From: Sandaracinaceae bacterium
GTDB lineage: Bacteria; Myxococcota_A; Polyangia; Polyangiales; Houyiibacteriaceae
Reading direction: 5' to 3'
Assembly (NCBI GenBank): GCA_020633055.1
Contig: JACKEJ010000012.1
Coordinates: 124,001-188,000, forward strand
Length of the DNA stretch: 64,000 nucleotides
The translations under genes and the position numbers were made by a program. Below, piece after piece: positions 27,623-40,474 of the stretch. Numbering within the stretch: position 1 is the first letter of the stretch; each line of letters starts with the position of its first letter. The notes under the pieces are model-generated. The model was not told the origin of the DNA. It saw only the letters and a program-made list of their open reading frames with translations, and did no database searches.

Positions 27623-29377
27623 ATGTACAAACTCGTCATCTCAGATGATGAGGGCCGAACGACCGTCGTTCCGCTCGTGCGCGACGAGATCACCATCGGC
27701 CGCGAAGAGGGGAACACGATCCGCCTGACCGAACGGAACGTCTCGCGCAAGCACGCTCGCTTGTCTCGCGTGGACGGGCGTTTCTTGCTCGAGGATCTCG
27801 GGTCCTACAACGGCATCAAGGTGAACGGCTCGCGCATGGGGGGGGAGTCCGACCTTGGCGCGGGCGACCAGATCCTCATCGGCGACTACCGCATCGCGCT
27901 GGAGTCCGAGCAGACCGAGGTCGCGTCGGGGGAATTGGACATCAGCCTGTCCGGCGCGCACGACCTCGTGCCCCCCGCCAGGCTGGTCATGCTCAGTCAG
28001 CCTGCTCCGGGCGCCGAGTTCGCGCTCAGTAAGGAAGAGGTGTGCATCGGCCGCGAGGAGGTCATGGACGTGTGGGTCAACCACCGCTCCATCTCGCGTG
28101 AGCACGCCAAGATCACCCGCAAGGTGCAGCCCTCGCCGGTGGAAGGGCAGAACGACACCGTCACCTTCGAGATCCAGGATCTGGACAGCGCGAACGGTGT
28201 CCGTGTCAACGGCCAAGAGGTGTTCGAGGCGGTGCTCAAGCAGGGTGACATCGTCGAGCTCGGCCAGGTCCGGTTCCGGTACGTCGAGCTCGGTGAAGTC
28301 TTCTCGTTCGACTCTGGGGAGAGTGCCGCGCTCACGGGCGCGTCCGCCCACGCAGAGGAGGAGGACGACGACGAGCGCGAGGGTCTCCCCATCATCGCGG
28401 CGGTCCTCATCTTGGGCGCCGCCATCGGCCTCGCGGCGGCCATCGCCACGTCGGGGTCGAGCTCGGATCTCCCCGCGCCCGAGCCCCCCGCTCCGGTCAG
28501 CCAGCCGGACACGCACGCGGCGGAGCCGGCGGCGGTCGAAGACGCTGGGGCCGTGCGTCCCGCCCCGACCGACGCGCAGCGCCAAGAGGCGCAGCTGGCC
28601 CTCGACAGCTGCCACGACGGTCTCGACGCGGGCGACCTCGAGGCGGCCCTCGCCGGAGCCGAGCGCGCGCTCGTGTTGGTGCCCGGGCTCGAGGGCGCGG
28701 AGGCCTGCAAGCTCTACGCGGCGCAGCTCATCGCCGACCTCGAGATCTTCGAGCGCGGCAAGCAACAGCTGGCCGCGAACGACGTGGACTCCGCCTACTT
28801 CACGCTCGAGCAGCTCTCCGTGGAGAGCGAGCTCCGGGCGCGGCCGGAGTTCGCGGCCGCCAAGTTGGCGTTCGCGCGGCACCACGTGGGACTGGCGCGC
28901 GAAGCGCTGGCCGCGAACCCCGAAGAGGCGGCCAACCAGGCGCAGATGGTCGTGCAGACGCCAGACGTCCCGCGCAACATCGTCGCGGACGCGCAACGCA
29001 TCCTCACTGCGGCGCAGCGCCGCATCGCTGCAGCCGAGCGTCGCGAGGAGGGCGCCAGCACCGAGGGGACCGGACCAGGCGCCGCGCAGGCTTCCACCCC
29101 GCGGCGGGATCCCGTCCCCGCCCCAGCTCCCGAGCCCGAGGACGAACGCAGCCCGATGGACCAGGCGCGCGACTGCATGCGCGCGGGTGACAACGCCTGT
29201 GTGGTCGCGGCGCTCGAGGGGGGCCGGGCGCGCAGCGCGGCATCCCTCTCACTGCTGATCGAGACCTACCGGCAGATGGGCAACCAAGAGGCTGCGCGCC
29301 GCCACATGCGCACCTTCGTCACGCGCTACCCCGACGATCGCCGCGCCACGAACTACGCCGCTGCTCTCGGCAACTGA
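27623..29377 (+). CDS. Tandem FHA-domain membrane protein with TPR-like C-terminus
   Basis: 584 residues. Two FHA phosphothreonine-binding domains are at about 23-90 (GREEGNTIRL, SRKHARLS, NGIKVNG) and 136-215 (GREEVMDVWV, SREHAKITR, NGVRVNG). An acidic linker and a single membrane span (LPIIAAVLILGAAIGLAAAI, about 255-275) follow, then helical repeats. FHA domains recognise Ser/Thr-kinase products, so this is a transmembrane phospho-signal receiver; kinases are abundant in myxobacteria but none is in the window. Confidence 0.92.
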   Translation: MYKLVISDDEGRTTVVPLVRDEITIGREEGNTIRLTERNVSRKHARLSRVDGRFLLEDLGSYNGIKVNGSRMGGESDLGAGDQILIGDYRIALESEQTEVASGELDISLSGAHDLVPPARLVMLSQPAPGAEFALSKEEVCIGREEVMDVWVNHRSISREHAKITRKVQPSPVEGQNDTVTFEIQDLDSANGVRVNGQEVFEAVLKQGDIVELGQVRFRYVELGEVFSFDSGESAALTGASAHAEEEDDDEREGLPIIAAVLILGAAIGLAAAIATSGSSSDLPAPEPPAPVSQPDTHAAEPAAVEDAGAVRPAPTDAQRQEAQLALDSCHDGLDAGDLEAALAGAERALVLVPGLEGAEACKLYAAQLIADLEIFERGKQQLAANDVDSAYFTLEQLSVESELRARPEFAAAKLAFARHHVGLAREALAANPEEAANQAQMVVQTPDVPRNIVADAQRILTAAQRRIAAAERREEGASTEGTGPGAAQASTPRRDPVPAPAPEPEDERSPMDQARDCMRAGDNACVVAALEGGRARSAASLSLLIETYRQMGNQEAARRHMRTFVTRYPDDRRATNYAAALGN

Positions 29378-29492
29378 CCGTCTGGGCGCTTGACGTTCCC
29401 CTGCAGGGGCGTGTTCGCCAACGAGGCGATTCGCCTTACGACTCGTGCACGCGATCGATACGAGCTTGCGTTGTATGGTGAGGTAGGAAAGA

Positions 29493-29521
29493 TTGCCCCC
29501 AGGTAGTGTTGTGTGAATAAT
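29493..29521 (+). promoter_or_regulatory. Candidate promoter for the OmpA-TSP3 gene
   Basis: TTGCCC (29493-29498), 17 nt, then AATAAT (29516-29521) lie 40 nt before the ATG. The -10 is a 4-of-6 match; the gene also has a strong Shine-Dalgarno, so it is leadered. Confidence 0.45.
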
Positions 29522-29561
29522 CGCCTCGAGCGGGTCTCGTCGACCCGCAAGGAGTCGCCTG

Positions 29562-31565
<2,004 letters not shown>

Positions 31566-31603
31566 CCGCTTGTCGGAAATTCGGCGCCGGGCGCGGCGCC
31601 GGA

Positions 31604-31609
31604 TAGGTT
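31604..31609 (+). promoter_or_regulatory. -10-like hexamer TAGGTT before 31616
   Basis: GGATAGGTT ends 6 nt before GTG 31616, and no Shine-Dalgarno is present. Confidence 0.3.
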
Positions 31610-31615
31610 CCGGCT

Positions 31616-33358
31616 GTGCTCCGCCACTCTCTGCTCGCGCGCGCCCTGCTCGTGCCTCTCGCGCTGTCCGCCTCGTGGGCCGCAGCGCCGGCGCGCGCAT
31701 GGACCGAGGCGCAGGTGCAGTCGGCCCACGCGCACGTCGAGGTCAGCCCCAGCGGCACGCTCGAAGCGCGTCTTCAGCTGGCCGTGCACGTCCATGGAGG
31801 CTGGCTGGAGGGCCTCGACATTGCTGGGTTGGACCCGGAGCTCACGCTCCTCCCAGGCGAGGACATCGTGCTGCTCGAGAGCGGCGGGCAGCGCTTCCGG
31901 CCGACCGTGGACGCCGCGCAGCCGGGCACCATCGCGCTCTCGTTTCGCCGTCGGGACGCGCCGCGGCGCGGGGACTACGCGTTGGCCGTCGCGTACCGCG
32001 CGGAGCTCGCAGAGTCGGCGGTGCAGGCCATCGATGGTGAGCGCACTCGCTACGAGTGGATCCTGCCCGGGTGGCGTTCGGGTCTGGACGATGTCCGGGT
32101 CGAGCTGATCGCGCCCGCCGGCGCGGAGCCCGACGAGGAGGCGCGTGTCGGCGACTCCATGGTGACGCGCGAGGTCGACACGCTGCCCGACGGACGGGTT
32201 CGGCTGCGCTACGTGCGGGCGCACTTGCCCCGCACGGTGCCCTTCAGGGTCGCGTTCACGCTGCCAAACGCGGCCGTCCCTCCGTCGCGTCGCGCGCCCG
32301 CCGTGGGCCTGCCCCTCGAGCCCACCGCATGGGCGACCGTGCGTGAGCGGGCCCTCGACCCCACCTTCGCGCTGCTGTCCGCCTTCTTCGCGTGTGTGGC
32401 GCTCGCCAAGCTCTTGCTCCACCGGCGCACGGCGCGCGGCCTCGGGTTGCTGCCGGTCGGGCTCGTGCCACTCCCGCCGTTTGCACGCGCTGCGGCTGTG
32501 GTGTTCTTCGCCGCGCTCGCCCCGTTCCTGTACGTGCTGCGGACGGACCTGGGCGTGCTCTGCCTCCTGCCCGTCGTGCTGCTGGTGCTCGAGCGGGCGC
32601 CCCGCGTCGGACGCGCGCCAGGACTGGGCGCGTACGCCCCCGTTGGGCCCCGAGAGCGGCTCTGGGCGGCCGCGCGCGCGCGCATCGAGCGCTTCGGTCC
32701 CGCACGCTGGCTGGACGCCTCCACGTTACCGGGGCTCGGGTCGCTGCTCGGCATGGTCCTCGCGCTGGTGGCGGTCGACCGGTTCGTCGTGGCTGACGCC
32801 CCGCGCTACGTGCCCCCGGGCTACGCCACCGTCCTCCACGCGCTGGTGCCGCTCGCGGCCCTGATGCTGACGACCACACGCGCGCAGCTACCGTCTTCCG
32901 TGGCAGAGCGTGTCTGCGCGCTCGTGGCCCTCGCACGTCGCTTCCCGGCGCAGCTGGGCAACGTGCCCGCGGCGCTCCAGCTGGTGTTGCACCGCGACGC
33001 GGCGGGGCACGGGCAGGACGCGCGCCTGCGGCTCGTGACCGAGCACCGCGCCCGCGGCCTCGTGCGGCTGGACGTGGCCATCGCGGATTGCCGTCGCATG
33101 GGCCGCTACGTCCGAGAGCCCGTCTTGCTGGTGGTCACACGGGAGGACAGCGATGCGGAGCTGAGGCTCGCGTCCGCGCTCCCGGCCGTTCCGTTCCGCA
33201 GCGCTCCGGGCGGCCGGCGGGCCCGGACGCTGCCCCTGTCGCGTGTTGCGGCGGTCATCGACACGCTGTGCCTCGCCCCCGCGCCGAGTGTCTCCAGCGT
33301 GGGGGTGCTCGGCCCCGTACGTGAGCGCCCTATTGCATGCGTATCCACGCGGGCATGA
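31616..33358 (+). CDS. Unknown membrane protein with large exported N-terminal region
   Basis: 580 residues. A cleavable signal peptide (AWAAAPARAW region, near residue 28) is followed by about 210 beta-rich residues. Transmembrane segments are at about 250-265, 290-325 and 370-420 (FALLSAFFACVALAKLLL; AAAVVFFAALAPFLYVL). The C-terminal about 170 residues are soluble. I do not recognise the family. Its 3' end overlaps the convergent M50 gene by 29 bp. Confidence 0.7.
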   Translation: MLRHSLLARALLVPLALSASWAAAPARAWTEAQVQSAHAHVEVSPSGTLEARLQLAVHVHGGWLEGLDIAGLDPELTLLPGEDIVLLESGGQRFRPTVDAAQPGTIALSFRRRDAPRRGDYALAVAYRAELAESAVQAIDGERTRYEWILPGWRSGLDDVRVELIAPAGAEPDEEARVGDSMVTREVDTLPDGRVRLRYVRAHLPRTVPFRVAFTLPNAAVPPSRRAPAVGLPLEPTAWATVRERALDPTFALLSAFFACVALAKLLLHRRTARGLGLLPVGLVPLPPFARAAAVVFFAALAPFLYVLRTDLGVLCLLPVVLLVLERAPRVGRAPGLGAYAPVGPRERLWAAARARIERFGPARWLDASTLPGLGSLLGMVLALVAVDRFVVADAPRYVPPGYATVLHALVPLAALMLTTTRAQLPSSVAERVCALVALARRFPAQLGNVPAALQLVLHRDAAGHGQDARLRLVTEHRARGLVRLDVAIADCRRMGRYVREPVLLVVTREDSDAELRLASALPAVPFRSAPGGRRARTLPLSRVAAVIDTLCLAPAPSVSSVGVLGPVRERPIACVSTRA

Positions 33359-34283
33359 ACAGCAGCGGGAACAAGAGCAGCGTGACCCACGCCACCTTGC
33401 GTCGCACTGGCGAAAGCTGATCGTCGTCCGTCGGCGGGTGTTGGGCATTGTCACCTCGCGTGATGAACCGCAGGAAGCCCCACCACACCAGCCAGGGCAA
33501 GCCCGCTTGCACGTTGCCGGCCATGGACACCGGGCCGTGATGCAACCACCAGCCGCGCAGGACCAGGAGCGCGCTCGACGCCAGCGCGACCCACGGCAGG
33601 ACGGCCACCACGCGCCGTGAGTACGTGTCCTGACGCGCGCCGAACACGGCGTAGGCGACGTGCCCGCCGTCCAGCTGCCCCGCCGGGATGAGGTTGATCA
33701 TGGTGACCAGGAACCCAGCCCAGCCCGCCAGCGCCGTGCCGGTCAGGTGGATGTCGTAGCCGTCCGGGATGCCCCCGCGCAGCACCAGGATCAGCGCGTC
33801 GTACAGCAGGCTGTGCCCCTCTTGGATGAAGCCCCCGACGAACTCCGGTATGCCCAGGGCGTCCGGGGGGCCGAGCGTGCCTCGCGCGGGAGCAGGCGCG
33901 ATCGGGCTCTCGAGGACGCCCACCACCAGCACCGGGAGCGCGACGGCCATCCCGGCCAAGGGGCCCGCCGCGCCGATGTCGAGCAGCGCGTCACGGGACC
34001 GAATGCGCCCGCGCATCGAGATGACCGCGCCCATCGTGCCGAGGAAGTTGGGGAAGGGGATGAAGTACGGCGGGGAGATGTCGACCCCGTGGCGTCGCGC
34101 AGCGATGTAGTGGCCGAACTCGTGCGCCAGGAGGATGGACATGAGCGGCACTGCGAAGGGGTAGCCGCCCCAGAGCGACTCCGCACCCTCGTGCATCTGC
34201 CCCACGTAGAAGACGCTGTACCATGTGACCGCCATGAGCCCGAGCGAGGCGGGCCAGCCGTCTCCCCACGGTCGGCGGCTCAC
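33330..34283 (-). CDS. Site-2-protease-like M50 zinc metalloprotease
   Basis: 317 residues. An intramembrane protease with the catalytic HEFGH (in LLAHEFGHYIAARRHG) and a C-terminal NLIPAGQLDGGH that supplies the third zinc ligand (Asp). Several further membrane spans are present. M50 enzymes cleave transmembrane anti-sigma factors or clear signal-peptide remnants. Start GTG 34283 overlaps the upstream SctL-like stop by 4 nt (GTGA), so it is the third gene of a coupled operon. It lacks the PDZ domain found in RseP-type members. Confidence 0.88.
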   Translation of the reverse strand: MSRRPWGDGWPASLGLMAVTWYSVFYVGQMHEGAESLWGGYPFAVPLMSILLAHEFGHYIAARRHGVDISPPYFIPFPNFLGTMGAVISMRGRIRSRDALLDIGAAGPLAGMAVALPVLVVGVLESPIAPAPARGTLGPPDALGIPEFVGGFIQEGHSLLYDALILVLRGGIPDGYDIHLTGTALAGWAGFLVTMINLIPAGQLDGGHVAYAVFGARQDTYSRRVVAVLPWVALASSALLVLRGWWLHHGPVSMAGNVQAGLPWLVWWGFLRFITRGDNAQHPPTDDDQLSPVRRKVAWVTLLLFPLLFMPAWIRMQ

Positions 34284-34945
34284 GCCTCCGCCTCGCCGCT
34301 GTCGGCGCGCTCCGTCGGCCCGCTCGGGGGTCGGGTGTCGCGTGTGGACGCACCCGCCTCGCTGGCGCCACGCAGGGCTGTCTGCAACGCGGTGGCCAGC
34401 GCCTCCAGCTGCGTGCTGAAGCGGGCGTCCACGGACCCGACGTCGGAGAGGACGCGGCACTCCCCGCGCAGGAGGTCGTCGGCGGTGCGCACCACGAGTG
34501 GCCGCTCGAGGCCGCGCAGGCCGTTCACGTACGCGACGTCGTCGGGGTGGACCTCGAGCTCGAGCGTCGTGGCCAGCCGCAGGTGCCGCATCGCCTCGAG
34601 GACCACCTCGCGCACGATCTCCGGGTGCTGCTCGAAGGCGCCCCGGACCAGCTTGTGCGTCGCCTGCACCACCAACGGCACGGTCCCGTCGCGCAGCGCG
34701 CGCAGGGCCTGCTGCTCGCGCGAGAGGGCAGCGAGCTGGGCCGCGCGCGCGTCGCTCGACGCTTGCTCCTCCCCGTGTCTCTGGGCCTGCGCGCGCCAGG
34801 TCTCGTACTCCTCCTCTGCTGCGCGACGGACGCGCTCGGCCTCGGCGTGGGCGTCGGCCAGCACGCGGGCCGCCTCGAGCTCGGCATCCAGCACAGCGCG
34901 CGCGCGCACCTCTGGATACTGCGATCGCACGACGCTACTGGCCAT
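34280..34945 (-). CDS. SctL/FliH-like stator protein of a secretion-type ATPase
   Basis: 221 residues. An N-terminal amphipathic, Glu/Ala/Arg-rich helix (ARAVLDAELEAARVLADAH and on to about residue 75) is followed by PLVVQATHKLVRGAFEQHPE and LELEVHPDDVAYVNG, the arrangement seen in SctL (YscL) and FliH, which regulate the type III secretion/flagellar ATPase. A V-type ATPase E or F-type b subunit is the main alternative, but the VHPDD element favours SctL/FliH. It overlaps the upstream gene by 11 nt. Confidence 0.6.
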   Translation of the reverse strand: MASSVVRSQYPEVRARAVLDAELEAARVLADAHAEAERVRRAAEEEYETWRAQAQRHGEEQASSDARAAQLAALSREQQALRALRDGTVPLVVQATHKLVRGAFEQHPEIVREVVLEAMRHLRLATTLELEVHPDDVAYVNGLRGLERPLVVRTADDLLRGECRVLSDVGSVDARFSTQLEALATALQTALRGASEAGASTRDTRPPSGPTERADSGEAEA

Positions 34946-35315
34946 CACCGTCCCCCTCTGCGACGACCGCCAGCGCCCGGACACACGCGCGCACCTCCGG
35001 GTGGACGCTGAACCCTGGTCGCGTGGGCGCCTCGCGCATCCAGCGCCGCCCCGTCGCGCCACCCACCTCGGCCCCGAGCAGCGCCTTCTCCCTGGCGCCG
35101 AGCTGCCTGGTGTGAGCGGGCACCAAGCGGGTGGTGAGCGCAGCCGCCGCACGACGCGCGGCGCCGCTTTCCGTCGCCGCGACCCGAGCCCCCAGCCCGT
35201 CATCGAGCGCCTCGTCCGGGCGCGATAGACCCGCGCGCACGCCCGCGATGGCGTGGGCCAGCTCGAACCCGTCGAGGACCTCCGCGAGGGGGGGGGCGTG
35301 GCTGACGCGCTGCAT
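34935..35315 (-). CDS. Small protein upstream of the SctL-like gene (possible SctK-like)
   Basis: 126 residues from ATG 35315. The sequence is helical and Ala/Arg-rich (LAEVLDGFELAHAIAGVRAG; AREKALLGAEVGGATGRRW). In type III loci SctK often precedes SctL, and this gene is in that position with an 11-nt overlap, but the similarity itself is not convincing by eye. The call rests on context. Confidence 0.45.
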   Translation of the reverse strand: MQRVSHAPPLAEVLDGFELAHAIAGVRAGLSRPDEALDDGLGARVAATESGAARRAAAALTTRLVPAHTRQLGAREKALLGAEVGGATGRRWMREAPTRPGFSVHPEVRACVRALAVVAEGDGDGQ

Positions 35316-35387
35316 GGCACGGAACCTTGCATCACATCCCTCGACCCGGCCAACCGCCGTTGCTCGGGATCCCGGCTCAGGGGCGTG

Positions 35388-35393
35388 CATAAT
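35388..35393 (+). promoter_or_regulatory. -10-like hexamer CATAAT before 35400
   Basis: TG-CATAAT ends 6 nt before ATG 35400, and no Shine-Dalgarno is present. It is a clear leaderless candidate. Confidence 0.45.
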
Positions 35394-35399
35394 GCATCC

Positions 35400-36425
35400 A
35401 TGCCGTCTCCACGGTCTCACGTCCCGACCCCGCCCCCCATGGCGCAGCCCCTCGGCGCGCCGGGTGAGAGCTGGCGCACCGTCTACGCCGCCTCCCCCTC
35501 TCCGCAGGTGCTCGCCCGGTGTTTCCGGCCGTGGGCGGTGTCGGTGTTCCTCCTGTCGCTGCTCGCCGCGCGCGGAGCTGACGCACAGGACGACTGCGAG
35601 CCGGTTGGCGCACGCGGACCCATCGAGGTGATGCCGGCGTCGGGCGCCAACGGCGTCCTGCTGGACGCGCCGCTGCGTCTCCGCTTCACGGTCGGATACT
35701 TCGCGTCCGCGGCAGCGCCGCTGCCCGAGGAGTCGCTCGAGATCCTGGGGCCCGACGGACTCCCCGTCGCGGGATCCGTCCAGCTCGTCAGCGAGGAGGT
35801 GCTCTTCTTTCTTCCGACTGGCGGGTGGCAGTCGGGAGCCGCCTACACCGGGACCGCATTCGGGGAGGTCGACCTGCCGTTTGCATTCCGGACGGGCTCT
35901 GGCGTGGACATGCGTGCTCCGACGGTGGCGCCGCTCAGCTCCCTCGGCTCCACTCCAGTCGGGCCGTCCTGCCAGGCGCCCGAGGGCGGCTACCGGCTCG
36001 ACCTCGCCTTTCCCGTGTCGCACGACGACGGCACCCCGGGGAGCATCGAGTACCACCTGTACCTCGCCCGCGCGGAGGGGCTCGAAGCGCCCGTAGAGGT
36101 GGCGGTCCAGCGGAACTTCACGGCTGACGCGAGCGCCCGCGTCCCAATCTCGTTCGTGCTCGAGGGTCGCTACGCCGAGAGTCCAATCTGCCTCCAGCTG
36201 CAGGTGAGCGACAGCGTGGGGAATGTCACCGTGGGGTCTCCGTACTGCCTCGACCCCGTGGAAGGCGCCAACTTCGCAGGGCTGTGCACCGTGGGTGGAC
36301 CGTCGTCGCGGAGTAGACCGGGCGCGCCGCTCACCGCATGGACCATCGTCGCGCTGGGCCTCGCCCTCCGGCGTCGCACGCGTGCCACGCGCAGTCCGTC
36401 CTCCGCCGCCGCTGCTCGGAGCTGA
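35400..36425 (+). CDS. Secreted beta-rich surface protein with MYXO-CTERM-like tail
   Basis: 341 residues. A signal peptide (WAVSVFLLSLLAARGADAQ) is preceded by a long polar N-region; ATG 35439 is a possible later start. The mature part reads as beta-sandwich domains (PLRLRFTVGYFASAAAPLPE; RYAESPICLQLQVSDSVGNV). The C-terminus has a Cys, a short hydrophobic stretch (LTAWTIVALGLAL) and RRRTRATR, resembling MYXO-CTERM sorting tails. It is followed after 5 nt by a histidine kinase. Confidence 0.7.
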   Translation: MPSPRSHVPTPPPMAQPLGAPGESWRTVYAASPSPQVLARCFRPWAVSVFLLSLLAARGADAQDDCEPVGARGPIEVMPASGANGVLLDAPLRLRFTVGYFASAAAPLPEESLEILGPDGLPVAGSVQLVSEEVLFFLPTGGWQSGAAYTGTAFGEVDLPFAFRTGSGVDMRAPTVAPLSSLGSTPVGPSCQAPEGGYRLDLAFPVSHDDGTPGSIEYHLYLARAEGLEAPVEVAVQRNFTADASARVPISFVLEGRYAESPICLQLQVSDSVGNVTVGSPYCLDPVEGANFAGLCTVGGPSSRSRPGAPLTAWTIVALGLALRRRTRATRSPSSAAAARS

Positions 36426-36430
36426 GTCCG

Positions 36431-37474
36431 GTGCCCGCGCGTCCACCATCCACCGAGACGAACCTCTGGCTCAGCGCGTCGGTGCTCGTGGGGATGCTCG
36501 GGGTCGTGACCTTCGTCGGGGACTGGAGCCCGCGCGTGGACCTGGCGCTGTGGGTGATGGGCTGCATCGCGTTCGCGGCCTTGACCTGGCTGGTGCAGAT
36601 GCGAACGCGGTCCCTGCATCGCCTCCCCAGCACGCTGAGCGCGACCGACAAGCCCCTCTCGTGGCACGAGTGCCATGACGCCGCGCCCCTCGGCGCGGGC
36701 CTGAACGACCTTCAGCGCCTGCTGGCCGAGAGCCTCGCGCGCGAACGTGAGATGCGCGCCTCGGTGGAGGCGACGGACCGGGACAAGTCGGACTTCCTGC
36801 AGTCGGTGAGCCACGAGCTGCGCACCCCCTTGAACGCGCTGCTCGGGTTCACGGACGTGTTGCTCGAAGAACTCGACGGACCGCTGACGCGCTCGCAGCG
36901 CGAGGACCTCGAGCACATCCGCCGGGCCGGGACGTACCTCAGCAACCTGTTCCGCGACGTCATCGACCTCGCCGCAGCCACCTCGGCCCAGCTGACGGTG
37001 GCTCCACGCCACGTTCCGCTGCGGCCGCTCATCGAGGAGGTGGTCAGCGAAGTGGACGCGGCGCGCGCGGGGCGCTCCGTCAACGTGCGGTGGTACGTGG
37101 ACCCAGAGCTCGACACCGTCTGGGCCGACCCGGTGCGCCTTCAGCAGATCCTCGGCAACCTCGCGCACAACGCGCTCAAGTTCACCGCGGCGGGCAACGT
37201 CGACGTCACGGTGCGCTCGGCGGGCGCGCGGGAGATCGAGATCGCCGTGCGCGACTCGGGTCAGGGGATCGAGCGCGACCGCCTGCAGGCCATCTTCGCG
37301 GAGTTCGAGCGCGCCACCGACGAAGACCCGCGCATCGAAGGCGCGGGGCTCGGCCTGGCGATCACGCGCAAGCTCGTCGACCTTCACCACGGGCGCGTCG
37401 AGGTCGAGAGCGAGGTCGGCAAAGGCTCGTTGTTCCGCGTATTCCTGCCGCGTGGCCCGGAGCCGGCCGCATGA
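36431..37474 (+). CDS. Membrane sensor histidine kinase
   Basis: 347 residues from GTG 36431. Two N-terminal membrane segments, a short linker, HisKA with H-box SHELRTPLNALLGF, then a complete HATPase: N-box NLAHNALKF, DSGQGIE and GAGLGLAI. No HAMP or PAS is obvious, so the signal may be read in the membrane or by a partner. Its stop overlaps the next kinase's ATG (ATGA). No response regulator is encoded nearby, so phosphotransfer partners must be elsewhere. Confidence 0.92.
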   Translation: MPARPPSTETNLWLSASVLVGMLGVVTFVGDWSPRVDLALWVMGCIAFAALTWLVQMRTRSLHRLPSTLSATDKPLSWHECHDAAPLGAGLNDLQRLLAESLAREREMRASVEATDRDKSDFLQSVSHELRTPLNALLGFTDVLLEELDGPLTRSQREDLEHIRRAGTYLSNLFRDVIDLAAATSAQLTVAPRHVPLRPLIEEVVSEVDAARAGRSVNVRWYVDPELDTVWADPVRLQQILGNLAHNALKFTAAGNVDVTVRSAGAREIEIAVRDSGQGIERDRLQAIFAEFERATDEDPRIEGAGLGLAITRKLVDLHHGRVEVESEVGKGSLFRVFLPRGPEPAA

Positions 37475-39066
37475 CGGGACGCGTGTTCGAGCGGGCCCCG
37501 CTGCGCCACGAGCTGCGCGCCCTCACGGCGCTGGGCTGGGCGATGGCCGCGGGCGTCCTGTGCTCCGCCGGGCTGGCGTGCGCGGGCTGGCTCGTCTCGC
37601 GTGGCTTCGGCGTCGTCCCGCGTGGCTACTTCGTGCGGGCGCTGCTCGCCTCGGTGGCCGCATGGGTCGTCACGCTCCCGTGGCTGCTCGAGCTCTGCCG
37701 ACGCGGTGTGCGCCAGCAGCGGCGCGCGCGCACCTTCCTCGGCCGCGTCGCTGGGAGCCGTAGCCTGCTGGCGTGCTCACGCGTGGCCGCGGGAGTGACG
37801 CTCGCCGTGCACGTCGCGGTCTACACCGGGGCGTCGATCGCCGCGGGTGCGACCTGGGGGCGCGAGGAGGCGACCCTGCTGCTGCTGTTCGGCGCGACGA
37901 CGGCGGCCCCGAGTGCGCTCGCGACCTGGGTTGCCGGTCACTTCGTCGCCCTGCGCTCTCTCGACCGGTTGGGCGTCGTTCGCAGCGAGGACGTACCCGA
38001 TCTCGGCGCGCGCCTGCCGTTCGAGCTGGGCGCCTGGGCGGCCCTCGCGACGGCTCCGCTGTTGCCGGGCGCAGCCATGTTCTCCTGGCTCACCCGCGCA
38101 GCGCTCGACCCCGCGCTCCTGCTCCTTGGCATTGTGGCGCCCCTCGTCGGGTTCTTCTTCTACGAACACGGGCGCCGCGTCGTGCGGGACCTCGAGCGGG
38201 CTCGCGGTCGGGTCGCTCGCATCCAAGAGGGTACCAGCGTCGTGCGCATGGAGCGCCCCAGCGACGCCGAGACCCGCGAGGGCGCGCAGCTGGATCTGGC
38301 GGTGAAGCTGTTGGTGACCACTCACGACCGCCTGTGCGAAGAAGAGCTCAACGCGCGCTCGTCCATCGCCGAGACGCAGCGTCTCAAGACGCGCTTCATG
38401 GCCTACATGAGCCACGACCTGCGCAGCCCACTCAACGCGATCCTGGGCTTCAGCGACATGCTGGTGGCGGGGGACGAGCTCAACACCGAGCAGGCGGAGA
38501 GCCTCGCCATCGTTCGCGATGCGGCTGCCGATCTGCTGCGCTTGGTGAGCGAGGTGCTCGACGCCGCGCGGCTCGAGGCCGGCAAGCTCAAGTTGTACTC
38601 TGCGTACGTGCCGGTTGCGGCCATCTTGAGCGGTGCGGTGGGCAGCGCGCGGCGTACGCTCCGCGCGCTGGGTGTGGAGCTGGACACCAGCGTCGAGCCG
38701 GGGGTGCCAGCCATCTACGTCGACGCCCAGCGCATGCAGCAAGCCCTGGTCGGGCTGCTGATTCACCTTGCCCACGTGTCCCCACCTGGGAGTGCGATCG
38801 CGGTTCGAGTCGGGCGCGCCGCAGGTCCTCCGGGACCCGTCAGCCAAGTGCGCCTGTACGTGGACGTGCCGGGAATGACGCCGCCGGGCGATCCAGAGGA
38901 GCTTTTCCAGGCGTTTCGCGTCGCGCGACGCCCGTCCGGGACCCACGGGGGGGGCCTCGGCCTCGGCCTGTACCTGGCGCGGGCTCTGGTGGATGCCCAG
39001 GGCGGCGCGATCTGGTTCGAGGCGCCGGGGACCGTCTGCGTCGCCCTACCACGCGACGGTCATTGA
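37471..39066 (+). CDS. Multi-span histidine kinase homologue with degenerate ATPase domain
   Basis: 531 residues, coupled to the previous kinase by an ATGA overlap. Six or so membrane segments occupy the first about 240 residues. The HisKA H-box is intact (SHDLRSPLNAILGF). The HATPase is eroded: the N-box Asn residues are replaced (VGLLIHLAHV), the D-box reads DVPGM, and only the G2 glycines (GGGLGLGL) remain. It may be a pseudokinase that pairs with the preceding kinase or is phosphorylated by it. Confidence 0.85.
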   Translation: MTGRVFERAPLRHELRALTALGWAMAAGVLCSAGLACAGWLVSRGFGVVPRGYFVRALLASVAAWVVTLPWLLELCRRGVRQQRRARTFLGRVAGSRSLLACSRVAAGVTLAVHVAVYTGASIAAGATWGREEATLLLLFGATTAAPSALATWVAGHFVALRSLDRLGVVRSEDVPDLGARLPFELGAWAALATAPLLPGAAMFSWLTRAALDPALLLLGIVAPLVGFFFYEHGRRVVRDLERARGRVARIQEGTSVVRMERPSDAETREGAQLDLAVKLLVTTHDRLCEEELNARSSIAETQRLKTRFMAYMSHDLRSPLNAILGFSDMLVAGDELNTEQAESLAIVRDAAADLLRLVSEVLDAARLEAGKLKLYSAYVPVAAILSGAVGSARRTLRALGVELDTSVEPGVPAIYVDAQRMQQALVGLLIHLAHVSPPGSAIAVRVGRAAGPPGPVSQVRLYVDVPGMTPPGDPEELFQAFRVARRPSGTHGGGLGLGLYLARALVDAQGGAIWFEAPGTVCVALPRDGH

Positions 39067-39099
39067 CGGGGGTCGCCTGGGCATAGTACGCCGTCCGAC

Positions 39100-40431
<1,332 letters not shown>

Positions 40432-40474
40432 GCGGGCGACGCCAGGCTGCGCTCGCATTCGGAGAAGAAACGTG

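Noticed and set aside
31582..31601. CGGCGCC/GGCGCCG hairpin after the OmpA gene
   Set aside because: Short stem, no T-run, and it overlaps the promoter region of the next gene; too weak to call a terminator.
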